Part shown: piece by piece, positions 1 to 7,935 of the stretch
Position numbering within the stretch: position 1 is the stretch's first letter
Layout of the letters: the number at the start of each line of letters is the position of its first letter
Source: Neisseria lisongii
GTDB taxonomy: Bacteria > Pseudomonadota > Gammaproteobacteria > Burkholderiales > Neisseriaceae
NCBI RefSeq assembly: GCF_028463985.1
Contig: NZ_CP116766.1
Coordinates: forward strand, 1,178,001-1,242,000
Length of the DNA: 64,000 bases
Direction of reading: 5' to 3'
Program-made: the position numbers and the translations under genes
Notes under the pieces: model-generated
Told to the model about the DNA's origin: nothing
The model's input: only the letters and a program-made list of their open reading frames with translations
Databases searched by the model: none

Positions 1-2
1 AA

Positions 3-653
3 TATCAAGGCGTTTCCGCCTCGCTGATTGTATTGGAACTGGTCGCCGTGATTTTCGGCATGGCCAGCGTGGTTTTGGTCGGCAAAGGCCGCCTCGCCGC
101 CTTTCCCGTCGGTATCGTCAGCACCGCCGGTTTTGTCTGGCTGCTGTGGGTGTACGGCCTTTACGGCGATATGCTGATTAACGCCTATTACACTGTGTTG
201 AGCATTTACGGCTGGACGCAGTGGTCGCAGCAGCAGGCGCAGCAGTCGGCGTTTTCTGTGTCGCCGTTTACCCGCAAAGACGCTAAAATCTGCGCCGGAT
301 TGAGCCTGTTCAGCCTGCTGTTTGTCGGCGCAGTGTATTGGTTCAAACCTTATCTGCAAAACGGTTTCAGCTTCAGCGGCGTGGAATTGGGCTGGGCGCA
401 GTTTGTGTGGACGGACTACACCGACATCTTCACCACCGCCCTGTTTCTGGTCGCCATGTGGCTGATGGCGGAACGCAAAATCGAACATTGGCTGGTGTGG
501 ATTGTTGCCGATGCCGTATCCGTCCCCCTTTATTACCACAAAGGCCTGCTGTTCAGCGCCTTGCAGTATTTCGTTTTCACCCTGATTGCCCTACGCGGAT
601 ACCGCCAATGGAAAACCTACTTGCACAATCAGGCGGCAACGCCGTCCGCATAG
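3..653 (+). CDS. pnuC: Nicotinamide riboside transporter PnuC (5' end outside window)
   Basis: Inner-membrane transporter that brings in nicotinamide riboside for NAD salvage. The frame is open from base 3, and no convincing start with a ribosome binding site is visible, so the N-terminus probably lies left of the window; an in-frame TTG at 33 is the first possible start inside it. About seven hydrophobic segments are visible, with the family's Trp- and Tyr-rich core around the WTQW and YYHKGLL regions. The last 46 bases overlap the start of the downstream NadR-type kinase gene, so the two are translationally coupled. The neighbour supports the riboside-import role: PnuC needs a kinase that traps the substrate. 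Confidence 0.9.
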   Translation, partial: YQGVSASLIVLELVAVIFGMASVVLVGKGRLAAFPVGIVSTAGFVWLLWVYGLYGDMLINAYYTVLSIYGWTQWSQQQAQQSAFSVSPFTRKDAKICAGLSLFSLLFVGAVYWFKPYLQNGFSFSGVELGWAQFVWTDYTDIFTTALFLVAMWLMAERKIEHWLVWIVADAVSVPLYYHKGLLFSALQYFVFTLIALRGYRQWKTYLHNQAATPSA

Positions 654-1162
654 CCGTAGTCGGCCCCGAATCCACCGGCAAAACCACCCTCTGCCAAGCC
701 CTCGCCCGCCATTTCGACAGCCAATGGGTGCCGGAATACATGCGCCGCTACTGCCAGCAAAAATGGGACGAACAGCGCCAAAGCTGCGGCTGGGACGACA
801 TTTTACCCATCGCCCTCGGTCAAATCGCAGAAGAAAACCGGCTGGCGCAACAAACCGATAATTTTCTGTTTTGCGACACCTGCATGATTGAACTGGCGGT
901 ATATTCCCAACTCTACCACGGCAAATGCCTGCCCGAAATCCAAGCCGCTGCCCTCAACCACCGCTACGGCATGATTTTCCTCACCGATATTGATGTGCCG
1001 TGGGTCGCCGACGACCTGCGGGACAAACCCAACGAGCGGGAACACGTTTTCCAATGTTTCCAAACCTTTCTCGACAACCACCGCATTCCCTACACTTTGC
1101 TGCAAGGCAACCACCGGCAACGCATGAACACCGCCCTCGCCGCCCTGCAACAGTTATCGTGA
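608..1162 (+). CDS. NadR-type nicotinamide riboside kinase (AAA_28 ATPase)
   Basis: Predicted cytoplasmic kinase that phosphorylates nicotinamide riboside to NMN. ATG at 608 gives 184 residues, with a P-loop GPESTGKT at residues 19-26. The size matches the C-terminal ribosylnicotinamide kinase domain of NadR alone; there is no room for the N-terminal adenylyltransferase or helix-turn-helix domains, so NMN adenylylation must be done by another enzyme. The open frame continues upstream to 338, but that part is only antiparallel to pnuC coding and is not likely to be translated. It overlaps pnuC by 46 bases. The kinase assignment rests on the P-loop context and on the pnuC partner. Confidence 0.85.
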   Translation: MENLLAQSGGNAVRIAVVGPESTGKTTLCQALARHFDSQWVPEYMRRYCQQKWDEQRQSCGWDDILPIALGQIAEENRLAQQTDNFLFCDTCMIELAVYSQLYHGKCLPEIQAAALNHRYGMIFLTDIDVPWVADDLRDKPNEREHVFQCFQTFLDNHRIPYTLLQGNHRQRMNTALAALQQLS

Positions 1163-1189
1163 AACAACAAGGCCGTCTGAAAACTCAAA

Positions 1190-1244
1190 TATAGTGGATT
1201 AACTGAATAATCCATACAATTTAATCCGATACTTGTAGCAACTG
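1190..1244 (+). repeat. Solo end of a TATAG-type miniature element
   Basis: Starts TATAGTGGATTAACTGAATA and continues for about 50 bases. The same segment occurs, inverted and nearly identical, at about 47644-47693, and its first 28 bases resemble the ends of the element at 33220-33392. No matching right end is seen before the IS110 gene, so this is either a half element or one truncated by the insertion sequence. An uptake sequence (AGGCCGTCTGAAAA) lies just to the left at about 1170. Confidence 0.6.
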
Positions 1245-1327
1245 TATTTTTCACCCCGTCGGGCAAAAATACAAAAACGGTTAGTCTGAAGGCCGGTCTG
1301 AACAAAACCGGCAATACTTCAACATGA

Positions 1328-2275
1328 TCAAACAGCACTCACTGCCGCCAAACGATCCCGCATCATCGCATTCAGAATCGTCAGCAGCTTACGCATACAG
1401 GCCGTTACCGCCACTTTGTACGGCTTACCCCGCAAACGCAGACGTTGGTAGAAGTCCTTAATCCTCGGTTCGTAGTGTGCCGCCACCATCGCCGCCATAT
1501 ACAGCGTTTTGCGTACAGCACTGCGCCCGCCGAAACAGCGGCTTTTAAACTTCATTGTGCCGCTTTCTTTCACATAAGGGGCGACACCTACCAAACCGGC
1601 AATCTGTTTATGCGATACTCTGCCCAATTCCGGCAACATCGCACATAAGGTCGCCGCAGTGGTCGGACCGATACCTTTGATGCTTTGCAGCAGACTGCTT
1701 TTGTCGCCAAAATGAGTGTCGTTATGTTCTTCGATCTGTTTGTCCAAAGCAGCAATCAGTATGTCGAAATGTGCGATCAGTGCTTCAACACTTTGAATCT
1801 GTGTTTCATGTACCTGCTGCAAACGGTTTTTTTCGGCACTGCGCATTTCAACCAGTTGAGTGCGGCGGCTGATTAAGGCTTCGAGGATTTCTTCTGCCTC
1901 ACTCGGCGGCGTATAGAGCTGCCGTTCCCAATCGGGCTTTTGTGTGATTACCTGTGCGTAAAACGCCAACATTTTGGCATCGGCCGCATCGGTTTTGGTG
2001 AGTGATTGCGACTGTGCGAATTGGTGCGTCTGACGGGGATTGGCAATGATGACTTTGAATCCTGCCCGGTGCAGTGCTTTGGCCAATGGGATTTCCAGTC
2101 CGCCGGTGCTTTCCATCACAACCAGTGAGACCTGATGTTTTTTCAGGTATTCGATGGTGTGGAGAAAGCCTTTTTGGTTGTTGGTCTCGGTTTTGGTCTT
2201 TTTGGAAGACGTGATGCCGATAACGAAGTTTCGTTTGGCAATGTCGATACCGTCGTAGTTTTGGGCACTCATCAT
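1328..2275 (-). CDS. IS110-family transposase (DEDD recombinase)
   Basis: Transposase of the IS110 family. The N-terminal RuvC-like DEDD domain shows GIDIAKRNF (first Asp), VVMESTGG (Glu) and KTDAADAKML (Asp pair). The C-terminal Tnp_20 domain shows GVAPYVKESG and the SRCFGGRSAVRK segment, which carries the expected serine. The ATG at 2275 is preferred because ACAGG lies just before it; an ATG at 2290 is possible (320 residues). Length is normal for the family and no frameshift is seen, so it may be active. No terminal inverted repeats are visible, as expected for IS110. About 180 bases of non-coding DNA upstream of the gene fit the position of a bridge (seek) RNA. Confidence 0.93.
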   Translation of the reverse strand: MMSAQNYDGIDIAKRNFVIGITSSKKTKTETNNQKGFLHTIEYLKKHQVSLVVMESTGGLEIPLAKALHRAGFKVIIANPRQTHQFAQSQSLTKTDAADAKMLAFYAQVITQKPDWERQLYTPPSEAEEILEALISRRTQLVEMRSAEKNRLQQVHETQIQSVEALIAHFDILIAALDKQIEEHNDTHFGDKSSLLQSIKGIGPTTAATLCAMLPELGRVSHKQIAGLVGVAPYVKESGTMKFKSRCFGGRSAVRKTLYMAAMVAAHYEPRIKDFYQRLRLRGKPYKVAVTACMRKLLTILNAMMRDRLAAVSAV

Positions 2276-2290
2276 AAACCTGTCTTGCAT

Positions 2291-2465
2291 TCGGTTGTGT
2301 TGTCGGGCAACTGTCCGGTTGTGTTGATGGGTTGCCCGGCTTCCCTAAGCTACACAGCGGTTGTTGAACCTTGGGTGCGCACGGGTGGCGGCCGGGCGGG
2401 TGTTGCTTGTTATGATACTGGAAGTTGGATATACAAGGGTGTAGGGTTCAAATAAGGGGGCATAT
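2291..2465 (-). ncRNA. Candidate IS110 bridge (seek) RNA and left-end non-coding region
   Basis: Non-coding stretch upstream of the transposase, on the same strand. It contains a clean hairpin: CGGGCAAC at 2304-2311 pairs with GTTGCCCG at 2331-2338 around a 19-base loop. It also has an 11-base direct repeat CGGTTGTGTTG at 2292-2302 and 2316-2326, one copy inside that loop. In the IS110 subgroup the guide RNA is made from the region between the left end and the transposase gene, so position and size fit. That it is an RNA is inference; the exact left end of the element was not determined. Confidence 0.4.
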
Positions 2466-2594
2466 TTCGGATTCATTTCATTTACCTCACATTGTTTTTT
2501 TGATGGTGTGTAGTATATTTCATTCCAAAAATTTGATTAACTAGCCATAATTCCACTTATTATGGAAAATAATTCCATAATTAAGGTGAAAAAA

Positions 2595-3467
2595 ATGCAG
2601 GACAAATTTGCAGGTATTGAAGAATTTTTGGCGACCGTAGAAACGGGCAGTTTTAGCGGGGCGGGCGAAAAGCTGGCAATGACAGGCTCGGCTGTGGGCA
2701 AAAGTATTACCCGTTTAGAAGAACGGCTCGGCACGCAACTTTTTCACCGATCTACCCGCAAGCTGACCCTGCCCCGTGAAGGCGAAGTGTGGCTGGCGAG
2801 TTGTCGGCGGATGATGGACGAAATGGAACAGGTGCAAAGCCTGCTGTGCAATGAACAGCAAGAACCCGTTGGCGAAGTGCGGATTGATTTGCCCAACATT
2901 TACGGGCGGATTCATCTGTTGCCCAAACTGCTCAAACTGGCAAACCAGCACCCGAAATTACGGCTGAATGTGAGTTTTGAAGAACGCAAAACCGATTTGA
3001 TCGCCGAACAGATTGACCTGAGCGTCCGCTTTGGCTTGCTTGGCGATTTGAGCGACATCATAGCCCGCCAAATCGGGCAAAATCAAAACCGCATCTGTGC
3101 CGCCCCCGCTTATCTCAACCGCCACGGCACGCCTCAAACGCCCACACAACTGAGCCAGCATAGCTGCATCAGTGGCAACCAAACCCACTGGCTGTTACAC
3201 AACGAAAAAGGCGAATCCACGCCCTTTGCCGTGAACGTGCGACACCAAATGAACGACGGCGACGCTCGTCTACAATCCGCCCTGACAGGCTTAGGGCTGG
3301 TGCAACTCCCCGACTGGCTGGTAGAGCCCTACATCCAACAAGACTTGCTTGTCCCCGTACTCACCGACTACGAACCTGATTCAGAGCCGATTTATGTCCT
3401 GTGGCAGAAAAAACAGCATTTACAACCGAAAATCAAGGCGGTGGTGGAGGTTTTGAGTGGGGAGTGA
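2595..3467 (+). CDS. LysR-family transcriptional regulator
   Basis: DNA-binding regulator of 290 residues. Residues about 1-60 form the winged helix-turn-helix typical of LysR proteins (FLATVETGSFSGAGEKLAMT, then SITRLEERLGTQLFHR), and the rest is a periplasmic-binding-protein-like effector domain. An ATG at 2595 is chosen because AAGGTG lies six bases before it; a start at 2562 would add 11 residues. The closest subgroup by eye is the CrgA/YafC-like group (TRKLTLPREG, SVRFGLLGDL). No divergent target gene is present: upstream is the IS110 element and downstream a convergent reverse transcriptase gene, so its regulon cannot be deduced. The insertion sequence may have separated it from a former partner or promoter. 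Confidence 0.9.
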   Translation: MQDKFAGIEEFLATVETGSFSGAGEKLAMTGSAVGKSITRLEERLGTQLFHRSTRKLTLPREGEVWLASCRRMMDEMEQVQSLLCNEQQEPVGEVRIDLPNIYGRIHLLPKLLKLANQHPKLRLNVSFEERKTDLIAEQIDLSVRFGLLGDLSDIIARQIGQNQNRICAAPAYLNRHGTPQTPTQLSQHSCISGNQTHWLLHNEKGESTPFAVNVRHQMNDGDARLQSALTGLGLVQLPDWLVEPYIQQDLLVPVLTDYEPDSEPIYVLWQKKQHLQPKIKAVVEVLSGE

Positions 3468-3506
3468 AAGAGCGGGGGAGTTTTTTGAGAGTTTTTGGGA
3501 AGGGGA

Positions 3507-3536
3507 ATGCCGTGTGAAATGATTTTCAGACGGCAT
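3507..3536. terminator. Imperfect uptake-sequence hairpin between convergent genes
   Basis: Inverted pair of uptake sequences around TGAT. The left arm has one mismatch (GTGTG instead of GTCTG). It sits between the 3' ends of the LysR gene and the reverse transcriptase gene and probably terminates both. Confidence 0.6.
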
Positions 3537-3543
3537 TGATGAT

Positions 3544-5046
3544 TTATTGATAAGTAAAAAGATCAATTTCTTCATTAGAAATAATATTATCTAATTCGTT
3601 AAATTCATCTTTTAGAAAAATATCAGTGTTTTCTATAATACTCTTAATCCTTTGAGATTTTATCCACTCATTATTCCATAATTCAGGTTTTTGATTTGAA
3701 ACAAACAAGCACATTTTTTCTGAGAATTTAAACCTATCCACATCCGATTTCAACATACGCTGTAGCCAAATTTCAGCAAATCCAGAGTTAGGCATTTTAA
3801 TTAACTTGTTGTAAACCAATTCTGATAATTCATTATCTTTAGATTCTTGTAATAACTTACTGATAATTGAACAGCAAACAGGTAGTGTTTTAGGATTATT
3901 GTAGGCGATATCTGCAGCAATGCTAATTAGTTGTTTTGTTGAGTGAATTTTTCTATTTTTCTTTATTAATCTTTCTATCTTCTTATCTAGTTTGTTTAGT
4001 TCAGTAGTTACGCTGCCCGAATTTGGGAAATTTATACTATGTTGTCTAATCAACAAAAGCTGTTTTTGCAAATTTCTATGATAACCCCCAAAAGATAACC
4101 AAAGCATCTTATCCTTTTTAATTGATTGAGTAATTACATCATTATTTTCTTTTGTTTTACTTGAGTTTAGCTTCAGACCAAAATCAATCATTATTTGGGA
4201 TAGTAATTTTAAAATATTTTCCCCATCATTTTTGTTATTTACAAAAATCCTGTAATCATCTCTATACCGTAAAATTTTATAATCCGTAATTTCATTATAG
4301 TTGTTTTTTAATTCATGAGTTAAGATGCGATCAATATAGCCTAAAACAATTTCAGCAATAAAATCCATTAACACAGAACCCTGCGGAATCCCATTTGTTT
4401 GTTGATATTGAGCACTTTGAACCTTTTTATCTATATAATTTCCAAGAAGACTATCCGAATGATTTGTTTTAGCAACGCACTTAGATTCAACCGCCCAAGC
4501 GATTGAATGAGTATAAATAGAGCCGTAACAATCTGCTATATCTGTATCAAACACATAATTATACTCTAAAGATAATGCAATAGATTTTTGTTCTACATTT
4601 TCCCACCAATGCAAGATTTGTTGTGCTTTATCTTTTTTCTTATTTTTAGAACATACAGGAATACTTAAGCATTCAATTTTTTTATTTTGTTGAAATTTAG
4701 AAAATCTTGCTTTTAATTTTTCCCAATTATCTTCTTCTGTAATTTTATGAACCAAATCAACATAAACCAAAGGATGTATAATCTGTAAAGGTCGCCAAGA
4801 CAATCTTCCATCTTTATTGGCATAAATAAAGTAATTTACATTATCAAGTTTTCCTATGGCATTTATGTCATTTTTGGAAACTGAAATATTTGATAAATTT
4901 TTATTCTGCATAGCTTTAGATAATTTCTCTAATAATTTGGAAAACGAAAAATATTGTGGTAAATCTATATTGCAATAACTTTCGTGTTTTAAGAAAAAAG
5001 ATCTTGCCTCATCACAATCTAGGTCTAAAATATTAGTTTTACACAT
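3544..5046 (-). CDS. Reverse transcriptase, defence-associated (UG/DRT/Abi-like)
   Basis: Protein of 500 residues with a reverse transcriptase domain: motif A with Asp169 (TDIADCYGSIYTHS), motif B NGIPQGSVLMDF at 218-229, motif C YRDD at 261-264, and a motif D-like GLKLNSSKTK at 290-299. The last 150 residues look like a helical repeat region without a maturase (X/HNH) domain, and no retron msr/msd hairpin is seen nearby. This layout fits the unknown-group reverse transcriptases that include DRT and Abi phage-defence proteins; the exact class is not assigned. ATG at 5046 has AGGTAGG in front of it. Very AT-rich, unlike all its neighbours, so recently acquired. It starts 19 bases after the AAA ATPase stop codon, forming a two-gene operon. 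Confidence 0.85.
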   Translation of the reverse strand: MCKTNILDLDCDEARSFFLKHESYCNIDLPQYFSFSKLLEKLSKAMQNKNLSNISVSKNDINAIGKLDNVNYFIYANKDGRLSWRPLQIIHPLVYVDLVHKITEEDNWEKLKARFSKFQQNKKIECLSIPVCSKNKKKDKAQQILHWWENVEQKSIALSLEYNYVFDTDIADCYGSIYTHSIAWAVESKCVAKTNHSDSLLGNYIDKKVQSAQYQQTNGIPQGSVLMDFIAEIVLGYIDRILTHELKNNYNEITDYKILRYRDDYRIFVNNKNDGENILKLLSQIMIDFGLKLNSSKTKENNDVITQSIKKDKMLWLSFGGYHRNLQKQLLLIRQHSINFPNSGSVTTELNKLDKKIERLIKKNRKIHSTKQLISIAADIAYNNPKTLPVCCSIISKLLQESKDNELSELVYNKLIKMPNSGFAEIWLQRMLKSDVDRFKFSEKMCLFVSNQKPELWNNEWIKSQRIKSIIENTDIFLKDEFNELDNIISNEEIDLFTYQ

Positions 5047-5065
5047 ATTGTTACCTACCTTACTA

Positions 5066-6355
5066 TTATTTAAATCTACACCCATACAACGGCACATTCA
5101 CCAGCCAGTCTTGCTCTCTAAAATCCGCCATTGAAAAGCGGATGGCTTGTTCGGGTTGGAACTGTTCCACATAGACTTTCAAACTTTTAGCTTTGAGATT
5201 TTCTTCGGCTTTGACTTCAATCGGAATAACCGATTGTTTGCGCTGTAGCACAAAATCCACTTCCGCCGTGCCTTTTTCCGTCGCCCAGTAGAAAACGGGG
5301 TTTTCTTGGTTGGTAATCAGCTGTTGCAGGACATATTGCTCGGTTAAAGCCCCTTTAAATTCACTGAAAATACGGCTGCCGTCTAACAGTACACTGGCAT
5401 CCAAATGGCTTTGCGCTCCAAGCAATCCCACGTCCAAACTGTATAATTTGAAAGCGTTATCTTGATAGGCGGAAAGGGGCAAATGGGGCTTTTTAATGCG
5501 TGGCACGCTATGCGCCAAACCGCTGTCTTTCAGCCATTGCAGGGCGATTTCGTAGTCTTTGCTTCTCGCCCCTTTTTGCAGTTGTGAATAAATGAATTTC
5601 TTATTTTCTTTGGCAAGCTGTTCGGGAATAGATGCCCAGATTGAGCGGACTTTTTGCACCGTCTGCCCATCGCCGATATGCTTAGAAAAATCCTGTTCAT
5701 ACGCCATCAGTAGATTACGTTGCACTTGGCGAACCGCATCAAAATTCTGCATATCAATGAAAGTCTGCACGGCCTCAGGCATTCCGCCGACAAAATAATA
5801 CTGGCGCAACAAATCAATATAGGTCGTTTTCATCGCGCTAATCAACGCCCAGTCTTGCATTTCAAGCAGTTGTACCAAATCCTGTTTGCCGAGTGCGGTT
5901 AAAAATTCGTGAAAATCCATCGGATACATCGGCAAAAAATCCACTTTACCCACAGGAAAAGAAACCTGATGATGTAGCGAAATACCCAGTAGCGACCCCG
6001 CCGACACGATATAAAACTGCGGTGCATTTTCGTAAAAGTATTTGAGCGACGATAGCGCCTGTGGCACTTCTTGCACTTCATCAAAAATAATCAGCGTATT
6101 TTCTGCTTGAATATTCACACCGCTTTCAATTTTCAAGCCAAGGATCAGGCGGTTGATGTCGTAATCGCCCGAAAATAGCGTCCGCATTCGGGAATTGTTA
6201 TCAAAATTGATATAGGCGACCTGCTCAAATGCTTGCTCGCCAAAATGTTTCATCGCCCATGTTTTTCCTACCTGTCTTGCCCCTTGGATAATCAAGGGTT
6301 TGCGGTTAGGCTTTTGTTTCCATTTGGCTAAGGATTGAATGATTTTTCGTTGCAT
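5066..6355 (-). CDS. AAA ATPase with DUF4143 / PD-(D/E)XK-like C-terminus
   Basis: Predicted ATPase of 429 residues. AAA_14 domain with Walker A GARQVGKT (25-32), Walker B LIIFDEVQE (88-96) and sensor SAGS (118-121). The C-terminal DUF4143 region carries a nuclease-like pattern: Glu339, EVDF (365-368) and IEVKAE (379-384). ATG at 6355 is chosen; a GTG at 6394 would add 13 residues but has no ribosome binding site. Members of this family are widespread, often solitary, and of uncertain function. Here it is followed after 19 bases by a reverse transcriptase gene, which suggests joint expression. Base composition is nearer the chromosome than that of its AT-rich partner, so the pair may have been assembled from two sources. 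Confidence 0.85.
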   Translation of the reverse strand: MQRKIIQSLAKWKQKPNRKPLIIQGARQVGKTWAMKHFGEQAFEQVAYINFDNNSRMRTLFSGDYDINRLILGLKIESGVNIQAENTLIIFDEVQEVPQALSSLKYFYENAPQFYIVSAGSLLGISLHHQVSFPVGKVDFLPMYPMDFHEFLTALGKQDLVQLLEMQDWALISAMKTTYIDLLRQYYFVGGMPEAVQTFIDMQNFDAVRQVQRNLLMAYEQDFSKHIGDGQTVQKVRSIWASIPEQLAKENKKFIYSQLQKGARSKDYEIALQWLKDSGLAHSVPRIKKPHLPLSAYQDNAFKLYSLDVGLLGAQSHLDASVLLDGSRIFSEFKGALTEQYVLQQLITNQENPVFYWATEKGTAEVDFVLQRKQSVIPIEVKAEENLKAKSLKVYVEQFQPEQAIRFSMADFREQDWLVNVPLYGCRFK

Positions 6356-6392
6356 AAAGATACTTTTTCTAAGGAAATTTGGGTGTATTATC

Positions 6393-6441
6393 ACATTTTT
6401 TCAAAGGAAAAAGTAGAATAAAGTACATTTTTTCAAAGGAA
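6393..6441. promoter_or_regulatory. 17-bp direct repeats upstream of the ATPase-reverse transcriptase operon
   Basis: ACATTTTTTCAAAGGAA occurs perfectly at 6393-6409 and again at 6425-6441, a 32-base period (three helix turns). The repeats lie 38-86 bases before the ATPase start codon, where a promoter or operator would be. A regulatory role is inferred from position only. Confidence 0.45.
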
Positions 6442-6464
6442 TGTTTGTAAGGGAAGAGATAGAT

Positions 6465-6496
6465 ATGCCGTCTGAAAACCGATTTTCAGACGGCCT
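6465..6496. terminator. Uptake-sequence inverted pair
   Basis: ATGCCGTCTGAAAA and TTTTCAGACGGCCT face each other across four bases. It lies between the divergently transcribed ATPase and lysC genes, so it may act as an insulator or uptake site rather than a gene's own terminator. Confidence 0.6.
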
Positions 6497-6649
6497 GTTT
6501 TGTCGACAATCTGTCTGATTGCAAGTCTCTGCCGATAATTCCGTTTCACGGCTTGAACTTTGTGTAAAAACTGGTAATAATACAGCGAGAATTTTCACCC
6601 GAGCAGCCTTGGGCTGCCGTTTGCGAACCTGAAACAGAAAGCACGAAAC

Positions 6650-7867
6650 ATGGCATTAATCGTACAAAAATATGGCGGCACCTCGGTCGGTTCCGCCGAA
6701 CGCATTAAAAATGTCGCCAAACGTGTTGCCAAAGCCCGTGCCGAAGGGCACGATGTCGTGGTAGTGGTTTCCGCCATGAGCGGCGAAACCAACCGCTTGG
6801 TAGCGTTGGCGCACGAAATGCAGGAAATCCCCGACCCGCGCGAGCTGGACGTGGTGTTGGCCACCGGCGAACAAGTTACCATCGGCCTTTTGGCAATGGC
6901 GTTGAAAAACATCGGCGTACCGGCAAAAAGCTACACCGGCTGGCAAGTGGCGCTGCGTACCGATACCGCCCACACCAAAGCCCGTATCGAAAGCATCGAT
7001 GATGAAAAAATGCGTGCCGATTTGGCGGAAGGCAAGGTTGTGATTGTTGCCGGTTTCCAAGGCATCAGCAGCGAAGGCAATATTTCCACGCTCGGCCGGG
7101 GCGGTTCGGACACTTCCGCCGTGGCGCTGGCAGCGGCGCTGAAAGCCGATGAATGCCAGATTTACACCGATGTGGACGGCGTTTATACCACCGATCCCAG
7201 AGTCGTGCCGGAAGCATGCCGTCTGAACACGATTACATTTGAAGAAATGCTGGAACTGGCGAGCTTGGGTTCTAAAGTTTTACAGATCCGCTCCGTTGAA
7301 TTCGCCGGCAAATATAAAGTACGCCTGCGCGTATTGAGCAGCCTGCAGGAAGGCGGCGACGGCACATTGATTACCTTTGAAGAGGACGACAACATGGAAA
7401 AAGCAGCCGTAACCGGCATTGCATTCGATAAAAATCAGGCAAGAATCAACATTCGCGGCGTACCCGACAAACCGGGCGTGGCCTATCAGATTTTAGGCAC
7501 TGTGGCCGATGCCAATGTCGAAGTGGATATGATTATCCAAAATGTCGGCAACGAAGGCACTACCGACTTCTCGTTTACCGTACCCCGCAGCGATTACAAA
7601 CAAACGCTGGATTTACTCAACAATCTGAAAGAGAGCATTGGTGCGGCCGACATTGCCGGCGACGACACCGTATGCAAAGTCTCCGTAGTCGGCATGGGTA
7701 TGCGTTCGCACGTCGGCGTGGCCTCCAAAATCTTCCGCACGCTGGCGGAAGAAGGCATCAATATCCAAATGATTTCCACCTCCGAAATCAAAGTTTCCGT
7801 ATTGATTGACGAAAAATACATGGAACTGGCCACAAGAGTGCTGCACAAAGCCTTTGATTTAGGCTAA
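6650..7867 (+). CDS. lysC: Aspartate kinase
   Basis: Phosphorylates aspartate, the first step toward lysine, threonine, methionine and diaminopimelate for peptidoglycan. 405 residues, the usual length for a monofunctional aspartokinase. The kinase domain begins with KYGGTSVGS and later shows GRGGSDTSAVALA and TDVDGVYTTDP; two ACT regulatory domains occupy the last 150 residues (for example GVPDKPGVAYQIL and VVGMGMRSHVGVA), so feedback inhibition by lysine and/or threonine is expected. ATG at 6650 gives the canonical start MALIVQKYGG. Stands alone; gph follows after 68 bases. Confidence 0.97.
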   Translation: MALIVQKYGGTSVGSAERIKNVAKRVAKARAEGHDVVVVVSAMSGETNRLVALAHEMQEIPDPRELDVVLATGEQVTIGLLAMALKNIGVPAKSYTGWQVALRTDTAHTKARIESIDDEKMRADLAEGKVVIVAGFQGISSEGNISTLGRGGSDTSAVALAAALKADECQIYTDVDGVYTTDPRVVPEACRLNTITFEEMLELASLGSKVLQIRSVEFAGKYKVRLRVLSSLQEGGDGTLITFEEDDNMEKAAVTGIAFDKNQARINIRGVPDKPGVAYQILGTVADANVEVDMIIQNVGNEGTTDFSFTVPRSDYKQTLDLLNNLKESIGAADIAGDDTVCKVSVVGMGMRSHVGVASKIFRTLAEEGINIQMISTSEIKVSVLIDEKYMELATRVLHKAFDLG

Positions 7868-7935
7868 ACCACACGGCGGCAGCGGCAACCACCCTGCCGC
7901 CGGTTTGTTTGACACACTAAGAGAGAGAAACCATC

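Noticed and set aside
1328..2275. Pseudogene status for the IS110 transposase
   Set aside because: No stop, frameshift or missing catalytic residue was found.
2292..2338. Possible short CRISPR-like repeats
   Set aside because: Only two 11-base copies, overlapping a hairpin; no array and no cas genes.
2135..2455. Plus-strand frame over the start of the IS110 gene and its upstream region
   Set aside because: Antisense, no ribosome binding site, no domain; the region is better explained as the left end with a guide RNA.
3544..5046. Retron or group II intron
   Set aside because: No msr/msd-like hairpins or intron domain V were seen near the gene, the active site is YRDD, and there is no maturase or HNH domain.
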